Shown here piece after piece: positions 25,310 to 33,638 of a DNA stretch of 41,642 nucleotides (positions are counted from its first letter, which is position 1; the number at the start of each line of letters is the position of its first letter). Under the pieces are notes generated by a model. The model was not told the origin of the DNA. It did not search any database and saw only the letters and a program-made list of their open reading frames with translations. Origin of the DNA: an uncultured bacterium (GTDB taxonomy: Bacteria > Actinomycetota > Coriobacteriia > Coriobacteriales > Coriobacteriaceae); contig CAJMOP010000005.1 of assembly GCA_905215115.1 (NCBI GenBank), forward strand, positions 1 to 41,642. The letters run 5' to 3'. Both the position numbers and the translations under genes were made by a program.

Positions 25310-26383
25310 TTAGAGCTGCTCGAGAGCCTCGAGAGCGGCGTGGAGCTCAGCCTTGGCGGAGTACTCGACACCCTCGTCGTTGAGCGGGGTGCGCTTGCCC
25401 AGGGCGGCAAGGAGAGCACGAATGGAGTGCTTGCGGTTCTCGGCCTCGACCCAGCACAGGGAGCGCTCGGGATCGTCCATGACCTCGTCGACGACCTCCT
25501 CGTTGCGGGTGGCCGGCAGGCAGTGCATGAACTTGGAGTTGGGGCCGGCAAAGTTCATCATGTCCATGGTGACCTGATACTTGGGATAGAACACGTCCAT
25601 GTAGTTCTCGCCCGAGACCTCCTCGTCGTACAGGCCATACCACACGTCGGTGTAGACGAAGTCGGCGCCCTTGATGCACTCGATGTCGTCGGAGATGACG
25701 ATGGAGCCGCCGGAGACCTTGCAGTTCTCCTCGGCGATGGCCATCATCTGCTTGCCGAACTCGGCGCGCTCCTCAACGGTGCCAACGTGCAGGCCGCCGT
25801 CGGGGACCTGGTGGCCCTTAGGTCCAAACTGGACAAACTTCATGCCGACCTTGGAGGCGATGAACATGAGGGAGACGCAGACCTGGGTGGCGTCGCCGAT
25901 GAAGGCCAGGGTGCAGTCCTCGATCTTCTTGCCCTCGGGGAGGTTCTCGAGCATGGTCATGAGGTCGCCCATCTCCTGCGTGGGATGGTTGAACTCGGAC
26001 ATGCCATTGATGACGGGCACAGCGGAGCCCTCGGCGAGGCCGACGACGTCCTTGTGACGGTCAACGCGAGCCATCATGATGTCGAGCAGCGAGCCCATAA
26101 CGCGAGCGGTGTCGCCCAGTGACTCGTGACCGCCGAGCTGGATGGTGCCAGGGCCATAGAACTGAGCATGGCCGCCGAGGTCGGTCATAGCGGTCTCGAA
26201 GGAAAGACGGGTGCGGGTGGAGACCTGCTGGAAGATCATGCCAAGGCTCTTGTTGCGGAGCAGGTGCGGATAATAACCGTCAACCTTGATGGCCTTCTTC
26301 ATTGCCAGACCAAGATCCTCGATGGCCATGATCTGCTCTTTGGTGAAGTCGTTGGTGTCGATGAAATCCTTAGGCAGTGCCAT
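25310..26383 (-). CDS. ptcA: Putrescine carbamoyltransferase
   Basis: A 357-aa transcarbamylase. It phosphorolyses N-carbamoylputrescine to putrescine and carbamoyl phosphate, the energy-yielding route from agmatine. The carbamoyl-phosphate loop is QVSTRTRLSFETAM, followed by GHAQFYGPGTIQLGGHES, a stretch that separates PtcA from ornithine carbamoyltransferase. HPTQEMGD and HCLPATRNEEV are the other family motifs. The C-terminal extension after residue ~330 fits the extra helix of PtcA. The ATG at 26383 follows GGAAAGGAAATCGAC; the longer upstream frame was rejected. It is first in the operon, divergent from the LuxR-type regulator. No carbamate kinase gene is present in this window. Confidence 0.92.
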   Translation of the reverse strand: MALPKDFIDTNDFTKEQIMAIEDLGLAMKKAIKVDGYYPHLLRNKSLGMIFQQVSTRTRLSFETAMTDLGGHAQFYGPGTIQLGGHESLGDTARVMGSLLDIMMARVDRHKDVVGLAEGSAVPVINGMSEFNHPTQEMGDLMTMLENLPEGKKIEDCTLAFIGDATQVCVSLMFIASKVGMKFVQFGPKGHQVPDGGLHVGTVEERAEFGKQMMAIAEENCKVSGGSIVISDDIECIKGADFVYTDVWYGLYDEEVSGENYMDVFYPKYQVTMDMMNFAGPNSKFMHCLPATRNEEVVDEVMDDPERSLCWVEAENRKHSIRALLAALGKRTPLNDEGVEYSAKAELHAALEALEQL

Positions 26384-26506
26384 GTCGATTTCCTTTCCGC
26401 CGGTCTTGCCGACTATTACTATGAGGCGCTCGTACATCACGCCTCGTGTTGACAAGACCATCATTCATCCATATGTAACTATTGCCTAGTTTATTCGAGA
26501 TTAAAG

Positions 26507-26596
26507 ACCGTTCACGGAGTTACACCTTCTCTAATCCAATATAAACCCGCAGGTAGCTGACTTGCAGGGGGTTTACCGTCTAGAACCGCGAACGGT
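26507..26596. promoter_or_regulatory. Intergenic control region of the agmatine operon
   Basis: The 330-bp gap between ptcA and the LuxR gene contains ACCGTTCACGG (26507-26517) and its near complement CCGCGAACGGT (26586-26596, one mismatch). Between them lies TAAACCC...GGGTTTA (26542-26548 with 26569-26575). These are candidate LuxR-type binding sites; the binding protein is inferred. Confidence 0.4.
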
Positions 26597-26713
26597 ATAC
26601 GGCTATTCTGTATCTCGGCGCCTAATCCGCAATGGAACGAAGGGTTGAGACGTCTATATCCCACAAGGTATACAGGGCTCGGCCATAGATGAAATGAGAT
26701 GGGACGGTGACAG

Positions 26714-27679
26714 ATGAACACCCTGATGTTCTTCTATACCCTAGCGATACTCGTGATTTGTATTGTGACGGCAGTACTCTCGCTTGCCGCCTATGCCTCG
26801 TCCCGTCGCCGATTCTTTATCTATGGCAGCGGCGTTTTTATTTGCTATGCCATCGAGATGACCGAGATTTTCTTTTTTGAATACACGCTGCAAAACCAGA
26901 GTTTTCCGGCCAGTGATTATTACTCAATTACCATGCCTGTAATGCGGACCCTTGTGGCGACCGCTTCACAGGCTTTTATTTGGCTGATTGCCATGGACCT
27001 GCTCGATAAGCATTCTAAAAAGCAGTTTGTTATTCCCGTCGCAACGTTCTTCCTGAGCGAGCTGCTGATCATTGTCGCTGTCCCCTACGGCCCCATGCAT
27101 CAATGGCTCTACTACACGATGCGTCAGGCATTCCTTGTATTTGTGGGGCTCTATATCTTTTGGACGGCACGCAAGAGCACACAAGTCGAGCTGAAGGCAC
27201 GCGTTAACAACCAACGAAAGCACCTGATTATCGGCGCTATTCTGGTCGGATGCATCGTCGCCGAGGATTTCTACAACATTCTGATTGTCCCCATGAGTCT
27301 GGCGCCCTCTTGGCTGCAACTATATCTGTCCGAGCGCAACTTTAGCGAAAACGTCTTTGCCTGCTACTTTGCGATTCTGCTGATCATCCACTCCTACCAC
27401 GTGCTTTCAATCCGCATGCAGGAGGCGCCCGAGGAAAAGAACGTCAGCGATCTTGATCGACACATCGAAGAGCAGATGCCCTTCTATCGCAACGCCTACA
27501 AGCTCTCCAACCGTGAGACCGAAGTTATGCGTCTGGTTGTGCTGGGCAAATCGAACCAAGAGATCGCTGACGAGCTATTCCTTGCCGTGGGCACCGTCAA
27601 GACCCACATCCACAACATCCTGGTCAAAACCGAGCAGCAAAACCGCACGACGTTGATCCTCCACTTTTGGAAGCGATAA
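26714..27679 (+). CDS. Membrane-anchored LuxR-type one-component regulator
   Basis: A 321-aa protein. The N-terminal ~230 residues hold about seven hydrophobic segments (the first is MFFYTLAILVICIVTAVLSL). The C-terminal ~65 residues form a LuxR/GerE HTH: LSNRETEVMRLVVLGKSNQE, then LFLAVGTVKTHIHNILVK. So a membrane sensor is joined directly to a DNA-binding domain with no response-regulator receiver. In Lactococcus lactis the agmatine pathway activator AguR is likewise a membrane LuxR-type protein, so an equivalent role is plausible given the divergent ptcA operon. Coriobacteriia carry many such proteins, so the target is not certain. The start has only a weak ribosome-binding site (GAGATGGGAC). 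Confidence 0.8.
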   Translation: MNTLMFFYTLAILVICIVTAVLSLAAYASSRRRFFIYGSGVFICYAIEMTEIFFFEYTLQNQSFPASDYYSITMPVMRTLVATASQAFIWLIAMDLLDKHSKKQFVIPVATFFLSELLIIVAVPYGPMHQWLYYTMRQAFLVFVGLYIFWTARKSTQVELKARVNNQRKHLIIGAILVGCIVAEDFYNILIVPMSLAPSWLQLYLSERNFSENVFACYFAILLIIHSYHVLSIRMQEAPEEKNVSDLDRHIEEQMPFYRNAYKLSNRETEVMRLVVLGKSNQEIADELFLAVGTVKTHIHNILVKTEQQNRTTLILHFWKR

Positions 27680-27911
27680 CCTACCAAAAAGGGACAGGTT
27701 TATTTTGGCAGGTTTTATCTGGACAAACGTCGGCCGCTGCGAGGGAGTTGCCTTCCCTCGCAGCGGTCTTCTAGCAGCAAAAACCAAGTGAGTAGACTTC
27801 TTGCAGGAGGCAGAGCACACCCCAAATCGCCACAGCGCTGACCTGCGGTTTTACCGAGCATTTGTCGCGATGTGCTCGGCAGATCCAAAAAAGTCTACTC
27901 ACTTGCATCTG
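27680..27911 (+). repeat. 232-bp intergenic repeat, copy R2
   Basis: Begins right after the LuxR-type gene stop and is collinear with R1 (19591-19821). The central hairpin (27734-27746 with 27754-27766) differs from R1 by a C-G to T-A change on both arms, so pairing is kept. The large inverted repeat is at 27785-27802 and 27888-27905 with one change. It ends in GCATCTG like R1. Confidence 0.85.
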
Positions 27912-27932
27912 AGGCGTACCGGAAAGGCAAAA

Positions 27933-27971
27933 AACCGCCGCGGAAGGGGGCCGACTCCCTCCGCGGCGGTT
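27933..27971 (-). terminator. Intrinsic terminator of the ABC permease operon
   Basis: AACCGCCGCGG / CCGCGGCGGTT, followed on the minus strand by TTTTTTGCC, 36 bp past the permease stop. Confidence 0.85.
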
Positions 27972-28006
27972 GTTTGCGTTGGTTTTGCGACGGTTTTGCC
28001 CGTCTG

Positions 28007-30244
28007 CTACTCGCTGTAACGGGTGGCGATGGCAGCTTGTACCATGCCGGTGCTCATGAGGTAGGTCACCAGGAAGTAACCACCATAGGCCGCCAGGAAG
28101 ATCGCACAGGTGAGGCCCACGGTACCGCCGATGCTCATGTTGCCAAACGTGCTCACCAGCTCGATGATCACCTTGAGCGCCACAAAGGAGTGCGCCAGAC
28201 CCACTGCCAGCGGGAATAGGAAGAACACCGCTTGCTGCGCCATCACCGAATGGCGAATCTGGCGGTCGTCACAGCCAATCTGTGCCAGCACACGATAGCT
28301 GCGGCTGCCGTCGGCCACATTGGAGAGCTGCTGGATCGACAGTATCGCCGCGCACGCAACGACCAGTACAAAGCCAATGTAGATGGCCAGATAGCTAATC
28401 ATGCCGTTCATCTGCGCTGCTTGCGTGTACATCTCGGAACGCGTGATGAAGACTCCCCACGACCCCGGCTCCTTGCCGTCAACGAGCAGATTATCGAGCA
28501 AGGTGTATTTAATGCTCTCGTCTGCCTCGGTCGTATCCATACCCTGTTTGTAATTAACGAGCAGATTACTGGAATACGGCTGCAGATTAAGCTGGGACAG
28601 CAGCTCATCGGCTACGACCACGGTACCGGGATTGCTGCCCATCGCCGAGTTGGCGATGGCCGCCGTGTCCTCGTCCGACTTATCGGTTGCGGGCTTGAGT
28701 TCATGCCCGTCCAAGGTGAGGGTATGGCCGCCAGCCATATACTTGGTGTACAGGTCGCCCAGCTCACCGCCCATATCACACGTAAGCACGTACTGGTCGC
28801 GGCCAATGCTCACCGGCTCCTCGCCCATCATCTGGCGCAGCTTGTTGTACTGGCTCGCCGGCGTCACATACAGACCCATCGCATCGGCGTTGCTTCCCTC
28901 GAGCGCCTTGAGAAGCTTTTCGCCCATGGCCTTGCACATCTCACCCGCCACCACCGAGGGGCCCGAGCCGCCAAGCGGATAACTCAGATACGAATCGATC
29001 TGCACATGCTCACCGGCAACATCGGCGATATTGACCTTCTTTCCGGTCTCGTCGTTGTTGTCCGCCGACTTGCCCTTAATACCGTCTGCAACGTTATCGG
29101 AATTGATACGATCGCCGTGCCATGCGGAGTACAAATCGACCGTTGTATCGGCCAGCACCATGCGATCGGCCTCGGACGGATTGACATACTCTTTGTAGTA
29201 GTCGAGCGTTTCGGGCGTGTAATAGACATATGTCTGAGATACGTCAACAGGGTTATAGCGCTCCAGGTTTTCGTTCATCACATTGGCGATCGACATACCG
29301 CACGTCACCGAAGTGATGGCAAGGAACAGAATCATCGCGATGACACCCATCGAAAAGCACACCGTATTGACCTTGGCCGAAAGCTGACGCACGGTAAACA
29401 TATTGAGGCCGCGCCAATACACGCTGCGCAGGCTCTGCAGCAGCTTGATAAGCATGCCCGAGAGTCCCCAGAACAGCGCAAAGGTGCCCACTGTAACCAT
29501 AGCGGTCGTAATGCCAAACTGGCTCATGGCCTCTTGCAGCTTGCTGTCCGTCGCAGTTAGCGGGAACCCGTCGCGCAGCAGGCGGTAATAGGCCACGCCC
29601 ACCAGCACCACGCCCACGACAAAGATGGCAATCGCGATCCAGGGGTTGCGCGTCTTGATGCTCTCGTTGCGACGCTCGGCACCCATAAGCTCGATGAGCT
29701 TGGTGCGGCGCACGGCGCGAAGGTTCAGCAGCAGTGTGAGCACAAACATTACGAGCATGCAGGCAAGGGCCAGGTTGAACGCATGCACCGAGAAAAAGAA
29801 GTGGAAATTGGCAATCTGTGTCTTAAAGAGCGAGGCCGTAAAGAACGTCATGAGCTGGGAGAGTCCCACACCCAGCACAATGCCAGCGACAAAGGCCACG
29901 ACCGATACTATCACGGTCTCGAGCGCCATGATCGTGGCGACGCGCCCGCGCCCCATGCCGAGCACTTGGTATAGGCCGAACTCCTTTTTGCGGCGTTTCA
30001 TGATGAAGTTATTGGCATACACCATCAAAAAGGCCATGACACCGGCCAAAAAGTACGTCAGGTAGCCGAGCATGCTGCCCATAACCTGCGCCAAGCCCTC
30101 TTCATCGATGCCGGCAATATCGACCTGCATCGAGACGGTGTTAAAGGCATAGAAAACGGTGACGCCCAAGGTGAGCGTCAAAAGGTAGACGAGGTAATCG
30201 CGGCCGGCGCGGCGGACGTTACCCCAAGCGAGTTTACAGAGCAT
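28007..30244 (-). CDS. BceB-like ABC transporter permease (FtsX family)
   Basis: A 745-aa permease with about ten TM helices. The N-terminus KLAWGNVRRAGRDYLVYLLT is typical of BceB/YxdM-type proteins of peptide-antibiotic resistance. A helix near residue 300 leads into a large extracytoplasmic domain of about 250 residues (YTPETLDYYKEYVNPSEADR onward), the region that senses peptides in this family. Four hydrophobic segments follow. The ATG at 30244 is preferred over a GTG four codons earlier because GTGAGGG lies just upstream. The gene overlaps the ATPase gene by 11 bp. In Firmicutes such pairs work with a BceRS two-component system; none is in this window, so control is unknown. A lipoprotein- or toxin-related FtsX system is an alternative. 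Confidence 0.85.
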   Translation of the reverse strand: MLCKLAWGNVRRAGRDYLVYLLTLTLGVTVFYAFNTVSMQVDIAGIDEEGLAQVMGSMLGYLTYFLAGVMAFLMVYANNFIMKRRKKEFGLYQVLGMGRGRVATIMALETVIVSVVAFVAGIVLGVGLSQLMTFFTASLFKTQIANFHFFFSVHAFNLALACMLVMFVLTLLLNLRAVRRTKLIELMGAERRNESIKTRNPWIAIAIFVVGVVLVGVAYYRLLRDGFPLTATDSKLQEAMSQFGITTAMVTVGTFALFWGLSGMLIKLLQSLRSVYWRGLNMFTVRQLSAKVNTVCFSMGVIAMILFLAITSVTCGMSIANVMNENLERYNPVDVSQTYVYYTPETLDYYKEYVNPSEADRMVLADTTVDLYSAWHGDRINSDNVADGIKGKSADNNDETGKKVNIADVAGEHVQIDSYLSYPLGGSGPSVVAGEMCKAMGEKLLKALEGSNADAMGLYVTPASQYNKLRQMMGEEPVSIGRDQYVLTCDMGGELGDLYTKYMAGGHTLTLDGHELKPATDKSDEDTAAIANSAMGSNPGTVVVADELLSQLNLQPYSSNLLVNYKQGMDTTEADESIKYTLLDNLLVDGKEPGSWGVFITRSEMYTQAAQMNGMISYLAIYIGFVLVVACAAILSIQQLSNVADGSRSYRVLAQIGCDDRQIRHSVMAQQAVFFLFPLAVGLAHSFVALKVIIELVSTFGNMSIGGTVGLTCAIFLAAYGGYFLVTYLMSTGMVQAAIATRYSE

Positions 30245-31019
30245 CGGAGCCCTCACCGCCCATCATGGCAACGACCTCCATAATGCGGTCGAAGAACTCT
30301 CGGCGGTCGGTGTCGCCGCGGCGCAGCTCGGTGAAGATCTTGCCGTCGCGAATAAACAGCACACGGCTCGTGTAGCTGGCGGCAAAGCTGTCGTGCGTGA
30401 CCATGAGCACCGTGGCGCGCAGGCGGCGGTTAAGGGCCTCCAGGCTCTCGAGCAGCAGACGGGCGCTCTTGGAATCGAGGGCGCCGGTGGGCTCGTCGGC
30501 CATGATCATGGTGGGGTCGGTGACGAGCGCGCGAGCCGCGGCAACGCGCTGCTGCTGGCCGCCCGACATTTGGTAGGGATACTTGTCGAGCACCTGACTG
30601 ATGGACAGGCGCGCTGCCACATCCTGCACGCGGGTCGAGATCTCCGCCGAGTTTGTACGGGCGATGGTGAGCGGCAGGGCGATGTTCTCGCGTGCCGTGA
30701 GCGTATCGAGCAGGTTAGAGTCCTGGAAGATAAAGCCGAGTTCCTCGCGGCGGAACTGCGAGAGCTTGGCCTGCTTCATGCGCGTCACGTCCTGGCCGTT
30801 GATGCGGATGGTGCCACTCGTGGCGCTATCGATGGTCGACACGCAGTTGAGCAGCGTCGACTTGCCCGAGCCCGAGGCGCCCATGATGCCAACAAATTCG
30901 CCGCGGTTGACGGTGAAGCTGACGTCGTTGAGCGCGCGGGTCACGTTGCCCAACGCGCCGTATACCTTTTCGAGATGCGCGACCTCCAGTACCGGGGTCG
31001 CCATGTGCGTGGTTTGCAT
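30234..31019 (-). CDS. ABC transporter ATP-binding protein (BceA-like)
   Basis: A 261-aa ATPase of the MacB/LolD/BceA branch. Motifs: Walker A GASGSGKST at about residues 49-57, Q-loop GFIFQDSNLL, signature MSGGQQQRVAAARAL, Walker B IMADEPTGALD, H-loop VTHDSFAA. The start ATG at 31019 follows AAAGGACTCGGT. It overlaps the permease gene downstream by 11 bp, forming a two-gene operon. The C-terminal ~30 residues (RREFFDRIMEVVAMMGGEGS) are typical of the BceA subfamily. A divergent promoter region of ~150 bp separates it from the NUDIX-Vsr gene. Confidence 0.92.
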   Translation of the reverse strand: MQTTHMATPVLEVAHLEKVYGALGNVTRALNDVSFTVNRGEFVGIMGASGSGKSTLLNCVSTIDSATSGTIRINGQDVTRMKQAKLSQFRREELGFIFQDSNLLDTLTARENIALPLTIARTNSAEISTRVQDVAARLSISQVLDKYPYQMSGGQQQRVAAARALVTDPTMIMADEPTGALDSKSARLLLESLEALNRRLRATVLMVTHDSFAASYTSRVLFIRDGKIFTELRRGDTDRREFFDRIMEVVAMMGGEGSDAL

Positions 31020-31102
31020 ACCGAGTCCTTTCTTGCGATTAGTCTACGGCATCTATAGTCGCAAGAAGACGAGTCGGCTACCATCGATATGGCTTACGCT
31101 TG

Positions 31103-31120
31103 CCTTACCGTTGTGTAAGG
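31103..31120. promoter_or_regulatory. Small dyad in the divergent promoter region
   Basis: CCTTAC-6 nt-GTAAGG in the 148-bp gap between the ABC ATPase and the NUDIX-Vsr gene. It resembles half-sites used by MerR-type regulators, but no such gene is nearby and the site may be fortuitous. Confidence 0.25.
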
Positions 31121-31167
31121 TACGGGTAGCTAGCCTGTCACGTGTTGATGTTGAGAGAGGACTCCTG

Positions 31168-32157
31168 TTGAAGACTGTTCATGTTGCCGCCGGGATCATT
31201 CGCAAGGAAGGATCCGACGAGCTGCTGGCCGTGCAGCGCGGCTACGGCGACATGCAAGGACTTTGGGAGTTCCCGGGTGGTAAGCTCATGCGCGGCGAGA
31301 CACCCGAAGACGCCGTGCGACGCGAGCTTATGGAAGAGCTGCAGGTAAAAGTCACCAACCTGCGCGATTTTTACACCGTTGAGTACGACTACCCCGATTT
31401 TCATCTCTCCATGGAGTGCTACTACTGCTCGCTGGCCGATGAATCCGATGAGCCCCAGAAGCGCGACCGCCAGCTCGATATCCGCTGGATTCCGCGTACC
31501 TCGCTTGCCACGGTGGAATGGATGCCCGCCGACAAGGGACTTATCGATGCCCTGATTGAGCTGAAGGAAGACCGGCTCGAGGCCAACGGCGCCGCCAACG
31601 ACGCCGAGGCCGCCACGACCGACGAGCCCGTCACCAAACCCAAGCGCGCACCTAAGCGCCGCAGCAAAAAGCGCCCCAAACCCGGCCTGCTGGACGGCAT
31701 CGATACCTCGGACCTTTCCGCCGACGAACGTGAGCTCGTGCGCCGTCGCGCCGCAATCAAAAAGTCCATGAAGGGCAACAAGCGCGCCAACACCAAGCCC
31801 GAGCTGCTCGTACGACAGCGCCTGCGCGCAGCGGGCCTTACGGGATATCGCTTGGAATGGAAGGTTCCCGGCAAGCCCGACATCGCCTTCCCCGGCCGCA
31901 AGATCGCCATCTTTGTCAACGGCTGCTTTTGGCATCGCTGCCCCAAGTGCAATCCGAGCCAGCCCAAGCGCAACGTTGAGTTTTGGGAGGCAAAGTTCCG
32001 TCGCAACGTCGAGCGCGACCGCGCTGCCGTGGCAGCACTCACTCAAATGGGCTGGACGCCCATAACCATCTGGGAATGCGAGCTCAAAAAAGACCGCATC
32101 GACGCCACGATGGAGAAGGTCATCGAACAGGTGCGCGCCGCAGAGCCGCAGCGCTAA
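31168..32157 (+). CDS. NUDIX hydrolase fused to a Vsr-type endonuclease
   Basis: A 329-aa two-domain protein. Residues 1-130 are a MutT-like NUDIX domain with the box from G38 to V60 (GKLMRGETPEDAVRRELMEE then LQV; the usual Gly near the end is Gln59). MutT-type enzymes remove oxidised nucleotides such as 8-oxo-dGTP. A Lys/Arg-rich linker (about 145-170) follows. Residues ~201-322 match the very-short-patch repair endonuclease Vsr: NTKPELLVRQRL with E212, PGKPDIAF with D238, FVNGCFWHRCPKC with C253, H256, C258 and C261, then EFW..KF..NVERD and WECEL with C304. The position of the E. coli Vsr His64 is Asn here. The start is TTG at 31168, after AGAGAGGA; no ATG is available before the NUDIX strand. 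No cytosine methylase gene is adjacent. Confidence 0.85.
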   Translation: MKTVHVAAGIIRKEGSDELLAVQRGYGDMQGLWEFPGGKLMRGETPEDAVRRELMEELQVKVTNLRDFYTVEYDYPDFHLSMECYYCSLADESDEPQKRDRQLDIRWIPRTSLATVEWMPADKGLIDALIELKEDRLEANGAANDAEAATTDEPVTKPKRAPKRRSKKRPKPGLLDGIDTSDLSADERELVRRRAAIKKSMKGNKRANTKPELLVRQRLRAAGLTGYRLEWKVPGKPDIAFPGRKIAIFVNGCFWHRCPKCNPSQPKRNVEFWEAKFRRNVERDRAAVAALTQMGWTPITIWECELKKDRIDATMEKVIEQVRAAEPQR

Positions 32158-32408
32158 CAGCGAGCATTCACACGCTCCGCACGTCCGCGCCACATCCACG
32201 TCACAAACCTTGGAAAGCCCTTAAGTCCAAAACCTTTCAAGAGTGTTACTCGATAGCTCTGAACTGCAGTTTCATCGTAACACCAAACCAGGTTAAGCCT
32301 TTCTTTAGCGCTTCTTTGCAGCAGCCACGGCATAATACTGCCAACGCACGGGACCTAGCAGCACACCCCGTGCGCAACCTTTTGGTGGACATCGAGGAGG
32401 CCGCACGC

Positions 32409-32618
32409 ATGCATTCTTCCAATGACGCAGCTCAGCTGCCATCCCTAAAACATGCAGACCTTTTCTCCTTCCCCCCGACACAGAGAAACGGCCGCCTCGA
32501 CTCCCCCACCACAAAAGCCAAACGCTCAACCAATCAGAGCCTCAACCTGCGAGCATCGTTCGAAAAGCTCCAAGCATCTCTAGACAAGGCGTTCCCCGAA
32601 CAGGCAAGAGCAATCTAA
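32409..32618 (+). CDS. Small hypothetical protein (69 aa)
   Basis: A 69-codon frame starting MHSSNDAAQLPSLKHADLFS and ending SLDKAFPEQARAI. GAGGAGG lies 8 nt before the ATG. It is hydrophilic, has no cysteine and no TM segment, and I recognise no family. An in-frame GTG at about 32370 could extend it by 13 codons. A possible promoter hexamer CATAAT lies near 32330. It sits between the NUDIX-Vsr gene and an AraC regulator on the same strand. The stretch 32158-32408 otherwise shows nothing I can name. Confidence 0.45.
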   Translation: MHSSNDAAQLPSLKHADLFSFPPTQRNGRLDSPTTKAKRSTNQSLNLRASFEKLQASLDKAFPEQARAI

Positions 32619-32643
32619 GCCCATCGCGCTTTATACTGATGCC

Positions 32644-33582
32644 ATGCGAAACATGGATCACATAGAATTGCACCGCGGAGGACGCGAGGAAGCGTTTCCC
32701 GAGACCGCCGAAGACTGGCCCTATATTGCCGAACGCGCAGAATTCGCTCGCTATCCGGGCAATTCCGTCCCCTGGCACTGGCATTCCGAGGTTGAGCTTT
32801 TCTACATGGAGCAGGGAGCGATTGACTATCGAACGCGCGCGGCTCATGAGCACGTACGCTTTGAGGAAGGGTCCGCCGGCTTTATCAACGGCGGCGTTTT
32901 GCACAGCACGCTGCAATCACCCAATTCGGCACCAGCCATTCAAATGTTGCATATCTTTCAGCCGTCGATGCTCGGCGATCCCGCGGGACGCCTTCAAAAG
33001 CGCTATATCAATCCTTTGCTGCAATGTCGAGGCGTCGATGTGCTCAAATGGTCGCCCACCAACCCCGACGATATGCCCTTTATCGATTTGCTAAAGAGTT
33101 CCTTTAACCACGACCTTCAACGGCCGCAGAACGAGATGGCGCTTCGGAATAGCTTGTCAGAGCTCTGGATTCAGATTTACGCCAAGGCCGAACCGCTCTT
33201 TTCCTCCGACAACGCCTCTTGGATGACCAACCGCGACGTACAGTTCAAGGCAATCCTGGACTATATCCGCGCGAACTATGCAGCCGCTATAGATGTGCCC
33301 CAGATGGCATCTGCAGCCGGCGTAAGCGAAAGAGAGTGTTACCGCATTATCGAAGCTTGCGCAGGAACGACCCCGGCGGCATATCTGCGCGCATACCGCG
33401 TAAACCGTGCTTGCGAACTTTTGACACACACCACGCGAACGGTCCAGACAGTCGCGCGCCAATGCGGCTTTGCGACAGCAAGCCATCTTGGCCAGGTATT
33501 TAAAGAACAAATGGGATGCACTCCTTCGAGCTATCGAGCAGCGAGGCAGAATCTCGATAGCACCAGGCAGAAATCCCGCTAG
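32644..33582 (+). CDS. AraC-family transcriptional regulator with N-terminal cupin
   Basis: A 312-aa regulator. The N-terminal domain carries the cupin pattern PWHWHSEVELFYMEQG followed by GSAGFINGGVLHS, typical of sugar- or metabolite-sensing AraC proteins. The C-terminal ~100 residues hold two HTH motifs: IDVPQMASAAGVSERECYRI and VQTVARQCGFATASHLGQVF, then the family end GCTPSSYR. No ribosome-binding site precedes the ATG at 32644; instead TATACT (32632-32637) lies 6 nt before it, so the mRNA may be leaderless. An ATG three codons in is an alternative start. The HAD phosphatase gene follows 56 bp downstream and may be in the same transcript. Confidence 0.88.
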   Translation: MRNMDHIELHRGGREEAFPETAEDWPYIAERAEFARYPGNSVPWHWHSEVELFYMEQGAIDYRTRAAHEHVRFEEGSAGFINGGVLHSTLQSPNSAPAIQMLHIFQPSMLGDPAGRLQKRYINPLLQCRGVDVLKWSPTNPDDMPFIDLLKSSFNHDLQRPQNEMALRNSLSELWIQIYAKAEPLFSSDNASWMTNRDVQFKAILDYIRANYAAAIDVPQMASAAGVSERECYRIIEACAGTTPAAYLRAYRVNRACELLTHTTRTVQTVARQCGFATASHLGQVFKEQMGCTPSSYRAARQNLDSTRQKSR

Positions 33583-33638
33583 CCTTTCTTCTGTCACCGC
33601 ATCAAACTTGCAGGCAAACAACAGAGAGGAGCAATCAT

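Noticed and set aside
30601..31167. Upstream extension of the NUDIX-Vsr frame
   Set aside because: It runs antisense through the ABC ATPase gene; a TTG with AGAGAGGA upstream at 31168 gives a natural NUDIX start.
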